This document shows positions 7,310-15,166 of a DNA stretch of 32,039 nt, in pieces (positions within the stretch are counted from its first letter, which is position 1; each line of letters opens with the position of its first letter). Both the position numbers and the translations under genes were made by a program. Under the pieces are notes generated by a model. The model saw nothing but the letters and a program-made list of their open reading frames with translations, ran no database searches and had not been told where the DNA came from. Origin of the DNA: Gemmata sp. (lineage in GTDB: Bacteria > Planctomycetota > Planctomycetia > Gemmatales > Gemmataceae); NCBI GenBank assembly GCA_022843445.1, contig JALHNS010000031.1:1-32039 (forward strand). Reading direction: 5' to 3'.

Positions 7310-8746
7310 ATGATCCAAATTCCCGCGCTGCGCTTCGGCAAGACGTACACCAGCCTCGAAAAGGCGCAACTGGTTCACCACGTCACCGGCGAACCGGTGG
7401 CGGAAGTGAGCCAAGTGACCGGCTCCATGATCGCCCGCGACCTCGGCACCATGGAGCGCGCGCACAAGGAACTCATGGCGATTCCGATCCGCGACATCCT
7501 CGCCATGTACGCGAAGGCCGCGGATTACTTCTTGAACGCCGCCCTGCCCTGCGGCGACACCGAACTGACCTTCGACCAGTACGTGCGCAACCTGTCCGCC
7601 ACGACCGGCAGCCCGATCGTGTTCTGCGACCGCAACGCGCGGAAGGTGCACTACGTCCTGTCGAACATCGAAGAGGTGATCGGCGGGTTGACGCGCGGGT
7701 TGCCGCTCGAAGCGCTCGACAAGGGTTACACGACCGCGAGCGGGCGCATGCAGGCGTTCTTCCCCACCACCGACGTGTTCGGCGCGGTGCTGCCATCGAA
7801 CTCACCCGGCGTTCACTCGCTGTGGGTGCCGACCGTCGCGTTCAAGGTGCCGCTGCTGCTAAAGCCGGGCCGCGAAGAACCGTGGACGCCGTACCGCGTG
7901 CTGCAAGCGTTCATCAAGGCCGGCGTACCGCAAAGCGTGCTGGGGTTCCTGCCCACCGACCACGCGGGCAGCGCCGACATCCTGCGCCTGTGCGGGCGCA
8001 GCATGGCGTTCGGCGACGACCGCAGTATGGCCCCGTACAAGAACGACCACCGCGTCGAAATCCACGGCACCGGGTACTCCAAAATCCTCTTCGGCGCGGA
8101 CAAGGCCGACGAGTGGGAGAAGCACCTCGACCTGCTCGCGGAAGCGGTCGCGGCCAACGGCGGGCGCGCGTGCGTGAACGCCAGCGCCATCTGGACGCCC
8201 AAGAACGCCGACGCCATCGCGCTGGGCCTCGCCAAGCGGTTCGCGGGCATCAAGGCGCGCCCGTGGGACGACCCGAATTGCGAGATCAGCGCGTTCGCCA
8301 AGCCGGAGGTCGCGGAGGCGATCAACAACATGGTGGACGAGGGGCTGAAGACGCCCGGCGCGCGGGACGTGACGCAAGAGGTGCGCGGCACCCCGCGACT
8401 GGTGAAAGACGGCCGCTGCGCGTGGCTGCTGCCCACGATCGTTCGCTGCGACACGCCGGAACACCCGCTGGCGAACAAGGAGTTCCTGTTCCCGTACGCG
8501 AGCGTGATAGAATACCCCCACGCGGACGTGCTGAAGCGGATCGGCTACACGCTCGCGGCCACCGCGCTAACCGACGACCCCGCGTTCGTGGCGGAGTGCG
8601 TCGCCTGCCCGAACATCGAGCGGCTGAACATCGGCCCGCTGCCCACCAACCGGTTGACATGGGACCAGCCGCATGAAGGGAACCTTTTCACCCACCTCTA
8701 CAAGCAGCGCGCCCTCCAACACGCGCGCGGCCCTGCCGGCGTTTGA
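7310..8746 (+). CDS. Aldehyde dehydrogenase superfamily protein, LuxC-like acyl reductase
   Basis: A 478-aa cytoplasmic protein with the ALDH fold pattern: LPSNSPGVHSLWVPTVAFK (161-179) and LLLKPG (182-187) at the nucleotide-binding region, a catalytic cysteine probably C288 in NGGRACVNAS, and EFLFPYASVIEY (391-402) matching the ALDH EXFGPV region. The layout, with a long N-terminal region and HGTGYSKILFG near 252-262, resembles LuxC-type acyl-CoA/acyl-protein reductases more than standard aldehyde dehydrogenases. It would interconvert an activated acyl group and an aldehyde with NAD(P)H. No Shine-Dalgarno is visible before ATG 7310. Its 3' end overlaps the iron alcohol dehydrogenase gene by 74 nt, strongly suggesting coupled expression and shared metabolism. 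It is separated from the upstream ligase by the DUF1559 cassette. ALDH family membership is confident; the LuxC direction is inference. Confidence 0.8.
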   Translation: MIQIPALRFGKTYTSLEKAQLVHHVTGEPVAEVSQVTGSMIARDLGTMERAHKELMAIPIRDILAMYAKAADYFLNAALPCGDTELTFDQYVRNLSATTGSPIVFCDRNARKVHYVLSNIEEVIGGLTRGLPLEALDKGYTTASGRMQAFFPTTDVFGAVLPSNSPGVHSLWVPTVAFKVPLLLKPGREEPWTPYRVLQAFIKAGVPQSVLGFLPTDHAGSADILRLCGRSMAFGDDRSMAPYKNDHRVEIHGTGYSKILFGADKADEWEKHLDLLAEAVAANGGRACVNASAIWTPKNADAIALGLAKRFAGIKARPWDDPNCEISAFAKPEVAEAINNMVDEGLKTPGARDVTQEVRGTPRLVKDGRCAWLLPTIVRCDTPEHPLANKEFLFPYASVIEYPHADVLKRIGYTLAATALTDDPAFVAECVACPNIERLNIGPLPTNRLTWDQPHEGNLFTHLYKQRALQHARGPAGV

Positions 8747-9869
8747 CTTCGAGCCGCTCGGCCGCGTGACGTTCGGGCCGGGCGCGCTCGCGCGCTTGGG
8801 GGAACTCGCGCGCGCCGTCGGTGGAACGCGCGTGCTGCTCGTCACCGACCCGGGCCTCGAGCACGTCGGGCACCCGCAGCGGGCCGAGAGCGTCCTCCGC
8901 GAGGCCGGGCTAGAGGTGTTCCTGTTCGACGGCGTGAAGGAGAACCCGACCGAGCGCGAGGTGGCCGAGGGCGTGGTGTGCGCCCGCTCCCACGCGATTG
9001 ACTGCATCGTCGCGGTGGGCGGCGGCAGTTCGATGGACTGCGCGAAGGGCATCAACTTCGTGTTCACCAACGGCGGCCGGATGGCCGACTACAAGGGCCA
9101 CGGCAGAGCGACCAAGCCGATGCTGCCGAGCGTGGGCGTGCCTACCACCGCCGGCACCGGCAGCGAGGCGCAAAGTTACGCGCTCATCACCGACGAGCGC
9201 ACGCACATGAAGATGGCGTGCGGCGACAAGAAGGCCGCGTTCCGCGCCACCATCCTCGACCCCGAACTCACGCTCTCGCAACCGCGCGGCGTGACGGCCG
9301 TGACCGGGATCGACGCCTTCGCGCACGCGGTGGAGTCGTTCGTCTGCACGAAGCGCAACCCCATCTCGTCGATGTGCGCGAAGGCCGCGTTCGGCCACCT
9401 CGAACCGAACTTCGCCACGGTGTTGCGCGAGCCGCGCAACTTGGACGCGCGCGCCGCGATGCAGATCGGCGCGCACTTCGCGGGCATGGCGATCGAAAGC
9501 GCCATGCTCGGCATCTGCCACTCGTGCGCGAACCCGCTGACGGCGCATTACGGCATCACGCACGGCGTGGCGATCGGCGTACTGCTCCCGCACGTGGTGC
9601 GGTTCAACGCACCGGTTGTGGAGAAGTTGTACGAAGAGCTGATCGGCGCGCGAATGCACAACGGGCAACCGGCGTCTGAGCTTCTGGCGGCGCGGGCGGC
9701 GGAGTTGTGCGCCGCGGCCAGGTTGCCGGGCACGCTCCGCGAGTGCGGCGTGAGCGCCTCGATTCTGCCGCTATTGGCCGAAGAAGCAAACGCCCAATGG
9801 ACCGCGCGGTTCAACCCGCGCCCCGTGACCGAAGCCGACCTGCTCGCCGTGTACCGCGCCGCGTGGTAA
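8673..9869 (+). CDS. Iron-containing (group III) alcohol dehydrogenase
   Basis: A 398-aa cytoplasmic enzyme. The NAD(P)-binding motif is GGGSSMDCAKG (116-126), followed by SVGVPTTAGTGSE (153-165). The four metal ligands are all present with canonical spacing: Asp214 and His218 (TGIDAFAHAVES), His283 (ICHSCANPL) and His297 (YGITHGVA). The family reduces aldehydes to alcohols or the reverse, usually with Fe(II). ATG 8673 is the only plausible start before the conserved N-terminal strand, and it lies 74 nt inside the upstream aldehyde dehydrogenase gene in another frame. The pair would catalyse consecutive steps: acyl to aldehyde, then aldehyde to alcohol. The downstream propeller gene starts 15 nt after this stop, so the three form a likely operon. 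The natural substrate cannot be deduced. Confidence 0.9.
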   Translation: MKGTFSPTSTSSAPSNTRAALPAFDFEPLGRVTFGPGALARLGELARAVGGTRVLLVTDPGLEHVGHPQRAESVLREAGLEVFLFDGVKENPTEREVAEGVVCARSHAIDCIVAVGGGSSMDCAKGINFVFTNGGRMADYKGHGRATKPMLPSVGVPTTAGTGSEAQSYALITDERTHMKMACGDKKAAFRATILDPELTLSQPRGVTAVTGIDAFAHAVESFVCTKRNPISSMCAKAAFGHLEPNFATVLREPRNLDARAAMQIGAHFAGMAIESAMLGICHSCANPLTAHYGITHGVAIGVLLPHVVRFNAPVVEKLYEELIGARMHNGQPASELLAARAAELCAAARLPGTLRECGVSASILPLLAEEANAQWTARFNPRPVTEADLLAVYRAAW

Positions 9870-9884
9870 ATGCGAGGGAACCCG

Positions 9885-10994
9885 ATGGCCCGATTCGTGT
9901 TCGCCGCGCTCGTTGCGGCCCTTTTGTTTCCCCCCGCTGTGGTCGCCGATTGGCCGGTGTTCCGCGGCGACCCGCTCATGAGCGGGTCCGGGAACGCCAA
10001 GCTCCCGGACCAACTCGAAGTGAAGTGGGAGTTCGACCCCAAGACCAAAGACGGCGGCACCGAAGGCGCGCCCGCCGTCGTCGGCGGCGTCGTGTACTTC
10101 GCGTCGCTCGACAAGCACCTGTACGCGATCGATCTCGCCACCGGTAAAGAGAAGTGGAAGACGAAGCTCGGGGCGATGAAGGCGGCGCCGGCCGTGCGCG
10201 ACGGGCGCGTGTACGTCGGCACCCTCGACAGCGCCTTCCACTGCGTCAGCGCCGCCGACGGCAAACCGGTCTGGAAGTTCGAGACCGAAGGCGAGATCAC
10301 CGCGGGCGCGAACTTCCACGGCGCGAACGTGCTGTTCGGCTGTCACGATTCGCACCTGTACTGCCTGAGCGCGGACGGCAAGAAGGTGTGGGCGGCGAAG
10401 GTGGAAGGGCCGATTGCGGCCGCGGCGGCGGTGGTCGGCGACACCACGTTCGCCACAGGGTGCAGCGACGGCGTGCTCCGCGCGTTCGACGCGAAGACCG
10501 GCAAGGAACTCGGCGCGCTCGAACTCGGCGGCGAAACGGTGACGACCGCGGCCATCGCCGGCGACCGCGTGTATCAGTCCATGATTTCCAACAGTGTGGT
10601 GAGCGGGAGCGTGAAAGACCTCAAGAAGCAGTGGGCGTTCGCGCCCGCCGCGCGGCAGCAGCCGTTCTACTCGTCGGCGGCCGTCGCGGACGGCGTGGTG
10701 GTGGCCGGCAGCCGCGACAAGCGCCTGTACGCAATCGAAGCCGCGACCGGGAAGCAACTGTGGTCGTTCGCGGCCGCGGGCCAGATCGACGCTTCGCCGG
10801 TGATCGTGAACGGCCGCGTGTACGTGGGTTCGTGCGACGACGACGGCTTCTTCTATACGCTCGACCTGAAAACCGGTAAGGAACTGAACAAACTGAAACT
10901 CGATGCGGCCGTGACCGGCTCCGCGGCCGTGGGGCCGGACTGCTTGGTAGTGGGCACGGATCGCGGCACGCTGTTCTGTTTGGGGAAGAAGTAG
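9885..10994 (+). CDS. Secreted PQQ-like (BamB-type) beta-propeller protein
   Basis: A 369-aa protein with a signal peptide (MARFVFAALVAALLFPPAVVA) followed directly by DWPVFRGDPLMSG, the usual opening of planctomycete PQQ-like propellers. It is a near-minimal single propeller of about seven blades, for example LYAIDLATGKEKWKT, AADGKPVWKFETEG, FDAKTGKELGALEL and IEAATGKQLWSF. ATG 9885 has GAGGG about 8 nt upstream and is preferred over the in-frame ATG at 9870, which directly follows the alcohol dehydrogenase stop. The 15-nt spacing means it belongs to the dehydrogenase operon, an odd partner since the enzymes are cytoplasmic and this protein is exported. No haem motif is present. Its stop is 6 nt from the stop of a convergent gene. 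Specific role unknown. Confidence 0.85.
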   Translation: MARFVFAALVAALLFPPAVVADWPVFRGDPLMSGSGNAKLPDQLEVKWEFDPKTKDGGTEGAPAVVGGVVYFASLDKHLYAIDLATGKEKWKTKLGAMKAAPAVRDGRVYVGTLDSAFHCVSAADGKPVWKFETEGEITAGANFHGANVLFGCHDSHLYCLSADGKKVWAAKVEGPIAAAAAVVGDTTFATGCSDGVLRAFDAKTGKELGALELGGETVTTAAIAGDRVYQSMISNSVVSGSVKDLKKQWAFAPAARQQPFYSSAAVADGVVVAGSRDKRLYAIEAATGKQLWSFAAAGQIDASPVIVNGRVYVGSCDDDGFFYTLDLKTGKELNKLKLDAAVTGSAAVGPDCLVVGTDRGTLFCLGKK

Positions 10995-11000
10995 CGCGTG

Positions 11001-12188
11001 TTACTCGACGCGACAGAACACGGCCTTCAGGTAGCGGCCCTCCGGCACGCTCAGCATGAACGGGTGGTCCGGAGCCGCGCCGCTGATCGTGAACACCTGA
11101 ATGGTGCGCCCGGCCTGCCACGCGGCGCGGCGCACCGATTCGAGGAAGTCCGGTTCGCTCACGAGACCGGTACACGAGCAGGTCAGCAGTACGCCGCCGG
11201 GCTTCACCACTTGCAGCGCCAGCCGGTTCATATCGCAATACTTCTTGAGCGCGGTTTGCACGTCCTCGCGGTCGCGGGTCAGTTTCGCCGGGTCCAGCAC
11301 CACGGTGTCGAACCGCTCGCCGTTGGGGATGATGTCGCGGAGCCACGCGAACAGGTCGGCCTGCACGTAGCGGATCGTCGCGCCGTTGAGCTTCGCGTTC
11401 TGCTTCGCCATGTCGATGGCTTGCTCGTCAAGGTCCAAGCCCACCACTTCGGCCGCGCCGCCCTTCGCCTTCGCGTACACGCCGAACCCGCCGGTGTTGC
11501 AGCAGATGTCCAGCACACGCTTACCGGCGCAGAAGGTGGAAAGCGCGAGCCGGTTGTCGCGCTGATCGACGAAAAACCCGGTCTTGTGCTTGCTACCGGG
11601 CGCGACGCGGAACCGTAGCCCGTGTTCGGTAATCACGTCCGGGGGCGGCGGTTCGGGCGGGCGGCAGTCGAACGACTCCTGCTTCCCGACGTGCTCTTCG
11701 GCGAAGTAGTAGAACCGCGCGTTCGGGAAGTGCGCCTTCAGTGCTTCGGTGATGGCGGCGCGCTGCTTGTACATGCCCGCGGAGAAGAACTCCATCACGA
11801 GCGTGTCGCCGAACCGGTCCACGACCAACCCGCTAAGGCCGTCCGCTTCGGAGTGAACGAGCCGGTAGGCGTTCGTGACTTCGTCGAGCTGGAGCGTGTC
11901 GCGGCGGAACGAGATCGCGGCCGAGAGCTTCCGCGCGAAGAACGCGGCGTCCACCGGTTCGTCGGCGCGCGAGGTGAGCACGCGGAGCGTGATGCGCGAG
12001 TGCCCGTTATAGAACGCGCGCGCGACCCACTGGCCGTTCACGTCCACGACATCGACGACGGCCCCGGGCGGGATGCGCGCGTCGGGCCGTTCGACCATGT
12101 TGCGAAACACCCACGGGTGCGACGAGCGGCGCTCGATCTTGAGCTTCACCACGGGCAGCGCCGCGGCGGGGTTCGGTTGGGGATTCAT
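11001..12188 (-). CDS. Class I SAM-dependent rRNA methyltransferase (RlmI/YccW-type, PUA plus methyltransferase)
   Basis: A 395-aa cytoplasmic protein. An N-terminal PUA-like RNA-binding domain (residues ~11-75) has the SSHPWVFRNMVE motif. It is followed by a central EEHI-like domain, the family signature KTGFFVDQRDNR (202-212), the SAM-binding loop LDICCNTGGFG (226-236), an acidic ribose-binding segment VVGLDLDE, the catalytic LDPAK (298-302) and TCSCTG (336-341), where Cys339 is the likely nucleophile. RlmI in E. coli makes m5C in 23S rRNA; this family includes related enzymes with other sites, so the target is inferred. ATG 12188 was chosen because a GTG at 12215 adds only nine unremarkable residues; neither has a strong Shine-Dalgarno. 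A REPIN-like element begins 40 nt upstream of the start. Confidence 0.85.
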   Translation of the reverse strand: MNPQPNPAAALPVVKLKIERRSSHPWVFRNMVERPDARIPPGAVVDVVDVNGQWVARAFYNGHSRITLRVLTSRADEPVDAAFFARKLSAAISFRRDTLQLDEVTNAYRLVHSEADGLSGLVVDRFGDTLVMEFFSAGMYKQRAAITEALKAHFPNARFYYFAEEHVGKQESFDCRPPEPPPPDVITEHGLRFRVAPGSKHKTGFFVDQRDNRLALSTFCAGKRVLDICCNTGGFGVYAKAKGGAAEVVGLDLDEQAIDMAKQNAKLNGATIRYVQADLFAWLRDIIPNGERFDTVVLDPAKLTRDREDVQTALKKYCDMNRLALQVVKPGGVLLTCSCTGLVSEPDFLESVRRAAWQAGRTIQVFTISGAAPDHPFMLSVPEGRYLKAVFCRVE

Positions 12189-12227
12189 GCAGACATGATA
12201 GGACGCGCCGCGCACGACGTGCTTTCA

Positions 12228-12325
12228 TGGTAGTAGGCACGCTCCGCGTGCCGTGTGTTCGGGCCGATTCAGTTTCCCAACTAAAGCGGACGAATCACAC
12301 GGCACGCGGAGCGTGCCTACTACCA
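12228..12325. repeat. REPIN-like inverted repeat (GTAG foot, perfect 30-nt arms, 38-nt spacer)
   Basis: The arms 12228-12257 and 12296-12325 are perfect reverse complements. Each contains GTAG at its outer foot followed by the hairpin GGCACGC-TCC-GCGTGCC (7-bp stem, 3-nt loop). The unique spacer is 12258-12295. The anatomy is the same as that of the element at 2707-2803, but the arm sequence is unrelated, so this would be a second REP family. It occupies almost the whole 150-nt gap between the rRNA methyltransferase start (12188) and the stop of the 75-aa gene (12339). Confidence 0.85.
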
Positions 12326-12338
12326 AGAAGATCGCCAC

Positions 12339-12566
12339 TCACGCGCTGGTGGGGCGGCTGCTGCGGAACGCCTGCATCACTTCGTACAGGTCTTGGCTCA
12401 CTGCCACTTCGTCGTCCAAAAAGTCCTTCAACCAGATGAAGTTCATCCGCTGCGCCATCGCCACCACCGGGAGCAGGTCGCCGAGACGCACCCGCACGTC
12501 CGGTTCGCTCGCGGCATCTTCGACGACGGTATCTTCCGGTTGGTAGAGTTTGAGGCGGGTCGCCAT
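12339..12566 (-). CDS. Small protein of unknown function (75 aa)
   Basis: A short protein starting MATRLKLYQP and ending QAFRSSRPTSA. ATG 12566 has a strong GGAGGG 7 nt upstream; the frame continues upstream but in low-quality Arg/Gly-rich sequence. The body is acidic and helical-looking, with VRLGDLLPVVAMAQRMNFIW and LKDFLDDEVAVSQDLYEVMQ. There is no signal peptide and no cysteine motif. Hydrophobic and aromatic residues spaced along the second half suggest a small helical bundle or an adaptor-type interaction surface. It is the only gene between the REPIN-like element and the divergent gpsA. I do not recognise a family; codon use and the ribosome-binding site make a real gene likely. Confidence 0.65.
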   Translation of the reverse strand: MATRLKLYQPEDTVVEDAASEPDVRVRLGDLLPVVAMAQRMNFIWLKDFLDDEVAVSQDLYEVMQAFRSSRPTSA

Positions 12567-12772
12567 GAGAGTCCCTCCGTGCTGGCGGTTCGGCCCGCGT
12601 GTCCCCAGTTCCCCGAACCGGTACAGGTTCCCCAACCCGTCCCGGATTCCGCGGTGCCGAAGTCTCGCGTCCCTTCCATCGGCCGCGCACATCACGCGCC
12701 TTCAACTTCGTGCGCGAAGATGAGCGATTCGGGCGCGGAACTGCGTAAGATGTGCCACCCGGAGGTGTCGCA

Positions 12773-13765
12773 ATGACCACGTTCGCGGTTCTCGGCACCG
12801 GCGGTTGGGGCACCGCCGTCGCGCTACAACTCGCTCAGAAGTCCGACCACGCGGTGCGCCTGTGGGGCGCGCGAAGCGCCAACGTAGAGCGCCTGCGCGC
12901 CACGCGCGAGAACGCGCGCCTGCTGCCGGGCGCGTGCATCCCGGAAGCCGTTACGATCACCGCAAGCGAAAGCGAAGCAATAAGTGGCGCGGATTTCTGG
13001 ATCGCCGCGATTCCCACCGCGTACCTGCGCGACACCCTGACGCGTTTCGTGCCGCACCGCGCCGCCGATGTGCCGGTCATCAGCCTCACGAAGGGGTTGG
13101 AAGTGGGCACCTTCGCGCGCCCGAGCGAAATCATCGGTGCGCTCTTTCGCACGGAAAGCGTCGCGGTGCTGAGCGGGCCGAGCCACGCCGAAGAGGTCGC
13201 GCGCGGGTTGCCCACGTCACTCGTCGTCGCCGCCGAAAGCGAACTCGCGGCCCGCGTGCAGCGACACTTCGGCACCGAGCGCTTCCGCGTGTACACGAAC
13301 ACCGACGTCGCGGGCGTCGAACTCGCGGGGGCGCTGAAGAATGTGATGGGGGTCGCGGCAGGCGTTTGCGACGGCCTCGGTTTCGGCGACAACGCGAAGG
13401 CCGCGCTGCTCACGCGCGGGCTTGTGGAGATGACGCGCTTCGGCGTGGCGCACGGTGCGGACCCGGCGACGTTCCACGGCCTCGCGGGGATCGGCGACCT
13501 GATTACGACGTGCTTCAGCCCGCACGGGCGGAACCGGCGCGTCGGGTTTCGCTTGGGCAAAGGTGAACCGCTCGCGGAGGTGCTGAGCGGGCCGCAGGTG
13601 GCGGAGGGCGTGTGGACCGCGAAGAGCGTTCACGAGCGCGCCGCCCGCATCGGTATCGAAACCCCGATCATGGAAGCCGTGTACCGCGTGCTGCACGACG
13701 GCCTGTCGCCGCTTGCCGCGATGCAGGCGCTGATGGCCCGCGCGCAGAAGAACGAGCGCGGCTAG
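12773..13765 (+). CDS. gpsA: NAD(P)H-dependent glycerol-3-phosphate dehydrogenase
   Basis: A 330-aa cytoplasmic enzyme that reduces dihydroxyacetone phosphate to sn-glycerol-3-phosphate, the backbone for phospholipids. The Rossmann motif LGTGGWGTA (7-15) opens the protein. LSLTKGLE-like ISLTKGLE lies near 103-110, LSGPSHAEEVARG near 133-145, and the catalytic lysine is in LAGALKNVMGVAAG (K189). DGLGFGDNAKAALLTRGL follows, then a C-terminal GIGDLITTC and NRRVGFRLGKGE, both GpsA hallmarks. ATG 12773 has GGAGG 7 nt upstream, which rejects an in-frame ATG at 12752. Its TAG stop lies in the palindrome CTAG, which also encodes the stop of the convergent selA gene, so the two genes overlap by 4 nt. 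Confidence 0.95.
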   Translation: MTTFAVLGTGGWGTAVALQLAQKSDHAVRLWGARSANVERLRATRENARLLPGACIPEAVTITASESEAISGADFWIAAIPTAYLRDTLTRFVPHRAADVPVISLTKGLEVGTFARPSEIIGALFRTESVAVLSGPSHAEEVARGLPTSLVVAAESELAARVQRHFGTERFRVYTNTDVAGVELAGALKNVMGVAAGVCDGLGFGDNAKAALLTRGLVEMTRFGVAHGADPATFHGLAGIGDLITTCFSPHGRNRRVGFRLGKGEPLAEVLSGPQVAEGVWTAKSVHERAARIGIETPIMEAVYRVLHDGLSPLAAMQALMARAQKNERG

Positions 13766-15141
13766 CCGACCGCGGCGCGCACCGCATCGAGCAGTCCCGC
13801 TTCCTGCCCCTCGAGCACGCACCGCAAATCGAGCAGCACGCGCCCGTCTTGCACGCGGGCCAGCACCGCGGGCACCCCGGTGCGCAACCGCGCCGCGAAC
13901 TCCGATTCGCTCACGACCGCTGAGGAGAGCGCGAGCACGCACGTCGGCACGCTCACGTCCGGCAGCGAGCCGCCACCCACGAACGCTTCGTCCTCGCGGA
14001 TTCCCACCGTCAGCCCGGGGATTTCGCGCAGCCACTCCGCGAACGATTCGCACCGCGCGCGCAGTTCCGTGAGCGGCGTCGTGAGCATTCGCAGCGCCGG
14101 GATTTCGCGCCGCGCGCGGGCGGGGTCGCGGTGCAAGCGCAGCGTCGCTTCGAGGGCCGCGAGTGTCATCTTGTCGAGCCTGAAGGCGCGCATCAGCGGG
14201 TCCATTTCGACGCGCGCGACGAGGTCCGCGCGACCCGCGATAATGCCGCACTGCGGCCCGCCGAGGAGCTTGTCACCGCTGAACAGCACCAGGTCCGCGC
14301 CGGCGGAAATGCTCTCCGAAATGAGCGGTTCGCCGGGTAAGCCGAACGGCACAAGGTCGATCAGTTGCCCGCTGCCGGCGTCGTCGATCACCGCGAGGTT
14401 GTGCTTGCGACCGAGTGCGACGAGGTCCGCGAGTTCCACAGATTTCGTGTACCCGCGGACGCGGTAGTTGCTGCAGTGGACGCGCATGAGCGCCGCGGTG
14501 TTCGGGCCGATTGCGCGCTCGTAGTCGCTCACCCGTGTGACGTTCGTGGTACCCACTTCGCGCAGCGCCGCCCCGCTCACGGCCATGACTTCGGGAATGC
14601 GGAAGCTGCCGCCGATCTCCACCAACTGCCCGCGCGACACGACCACTTCTTTACCGGCCGCGACCGCACGCAGCGCGATCACGGTCGCGGCGGCGCAGTT
14701 GTTCACAACGGTAGCGCTCTCGGCCCCGGTGACGGCGCACAACCCACCGCGCACGGCGCTCTGGCGGCTCGACCGCTTCCCGGTGTCGAGGTCGAGTTCG
14801 AGATTGAGGTACCCGCGTGCGGCTTCGTAGGCGGCGCGGGCGGCCTCTTCGTGAAGTGGGGAGCGGCCGAGGTTCGTGTGCAACACGACGCCGGTCGCGT
14901 TGATCACGCCGCGCAGCGCGGGCGCGGCGGCAGCGTCGAGTTGCGCCGCGACGCGCTCCGCGAGTTCGCCCGCGCTCGCACTCACCGGTTCGCCCGCGGC
15001 GATCTTCGACCGCAGCGCGTCGAGTGCGGCGCGCGCGGCTTCGGTGATGAGGGCCGCGGGGTGCCGCGCGCGGGCCGCGACGAGTGCGGGCGCGTCGAGC
15101 AGTTTGGTGACGGACGGGAGGTCGCGGAACGGGTTGCTCAT
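13762..15141 (-). CDS. selA: L-seryl-tRNA(Sec) selenium transferase
   Basis: A 459-aa PLP enzyme of the usual SelA length, converting Ser-tRNA(Sec) to Sec-tRNA(Sec) with selenophosphate. The N-terminal tRNA-binding region has LPSVTKLLDAP (8-18). INATGVVLHTNLGRSPL (80-96) is the SelA signature. The PLP lysine is K291 in LFSGDKLLGGPQCGII. VIDDAGSGQL (251-260) supplies the PLP-contacting acidic residue. No selB, selC or selD is in the window, and I found no obvious in-frame UGA selenoprotein here. A small membrane-protein gene lies 25 nt upstream on the same strand and may be co-transcribed. No Shine-Dalgarno is visible at ATG 15141. SelA-like proteins without selenium function exist, but motifs and length favour true SelA. 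Confidence 0.88.
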   Translation of the reverse strand: MSNPFRDLPSVTKLLDAPALVAARARHPAALITEAARAALDALRSKIAAGEPVSASAGELAERVAAQLDAAAAPALRGVINATGVVLHTNLGRSPLHEEAARAAYEAARGYLNLELDLDTGKRSSRQSAVRGGLCAVTGAESATVVNNCAAATVIALRAVAAGKEVVVSRGQLVEIGGSFRIPEVMAVSGAALREVGTTNVTRVSDYERAIGPNTAALMRVHCSNYRVRGYTKSVELADLVALGRKHNLAVIDDAGSGQLIDLVPFGLPGEPLISESISAGADLVLFSGDKLLGGPQCGIIAGRADLVARVEMDPLMRAFRLDKMTLAALEATLRLHRDPARARREIPALRMLTTPLTELRARCESFAEWLREIPGLTVGIREDEAFVGGGSLPDVSVPTCVLALSSAVVSESEFAARLRTGVPAVLARVQDGRVLLDLRCVLEGQEAGLLDAVRAAVG

Positions 15142-15166
15142 GCGAACAGTGTACGCGCGAAGCGGG

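Noticed and set aside
368..10994. True PQQ-dependent alcohol dehydrogenases for the three propeller proteins
   Set aside because: No CxxCH cytochrome motif or adjacent cysteine pair typical of PQQ alcohol dehydrogenases is present; the blade pattern fits BamB-like propellers.
13762..15141. In-frame UGA selenocysteine genes near selA
   Set aside because: All genes in the window end at ordinary stops without a conserved domain continuing past a UGA.
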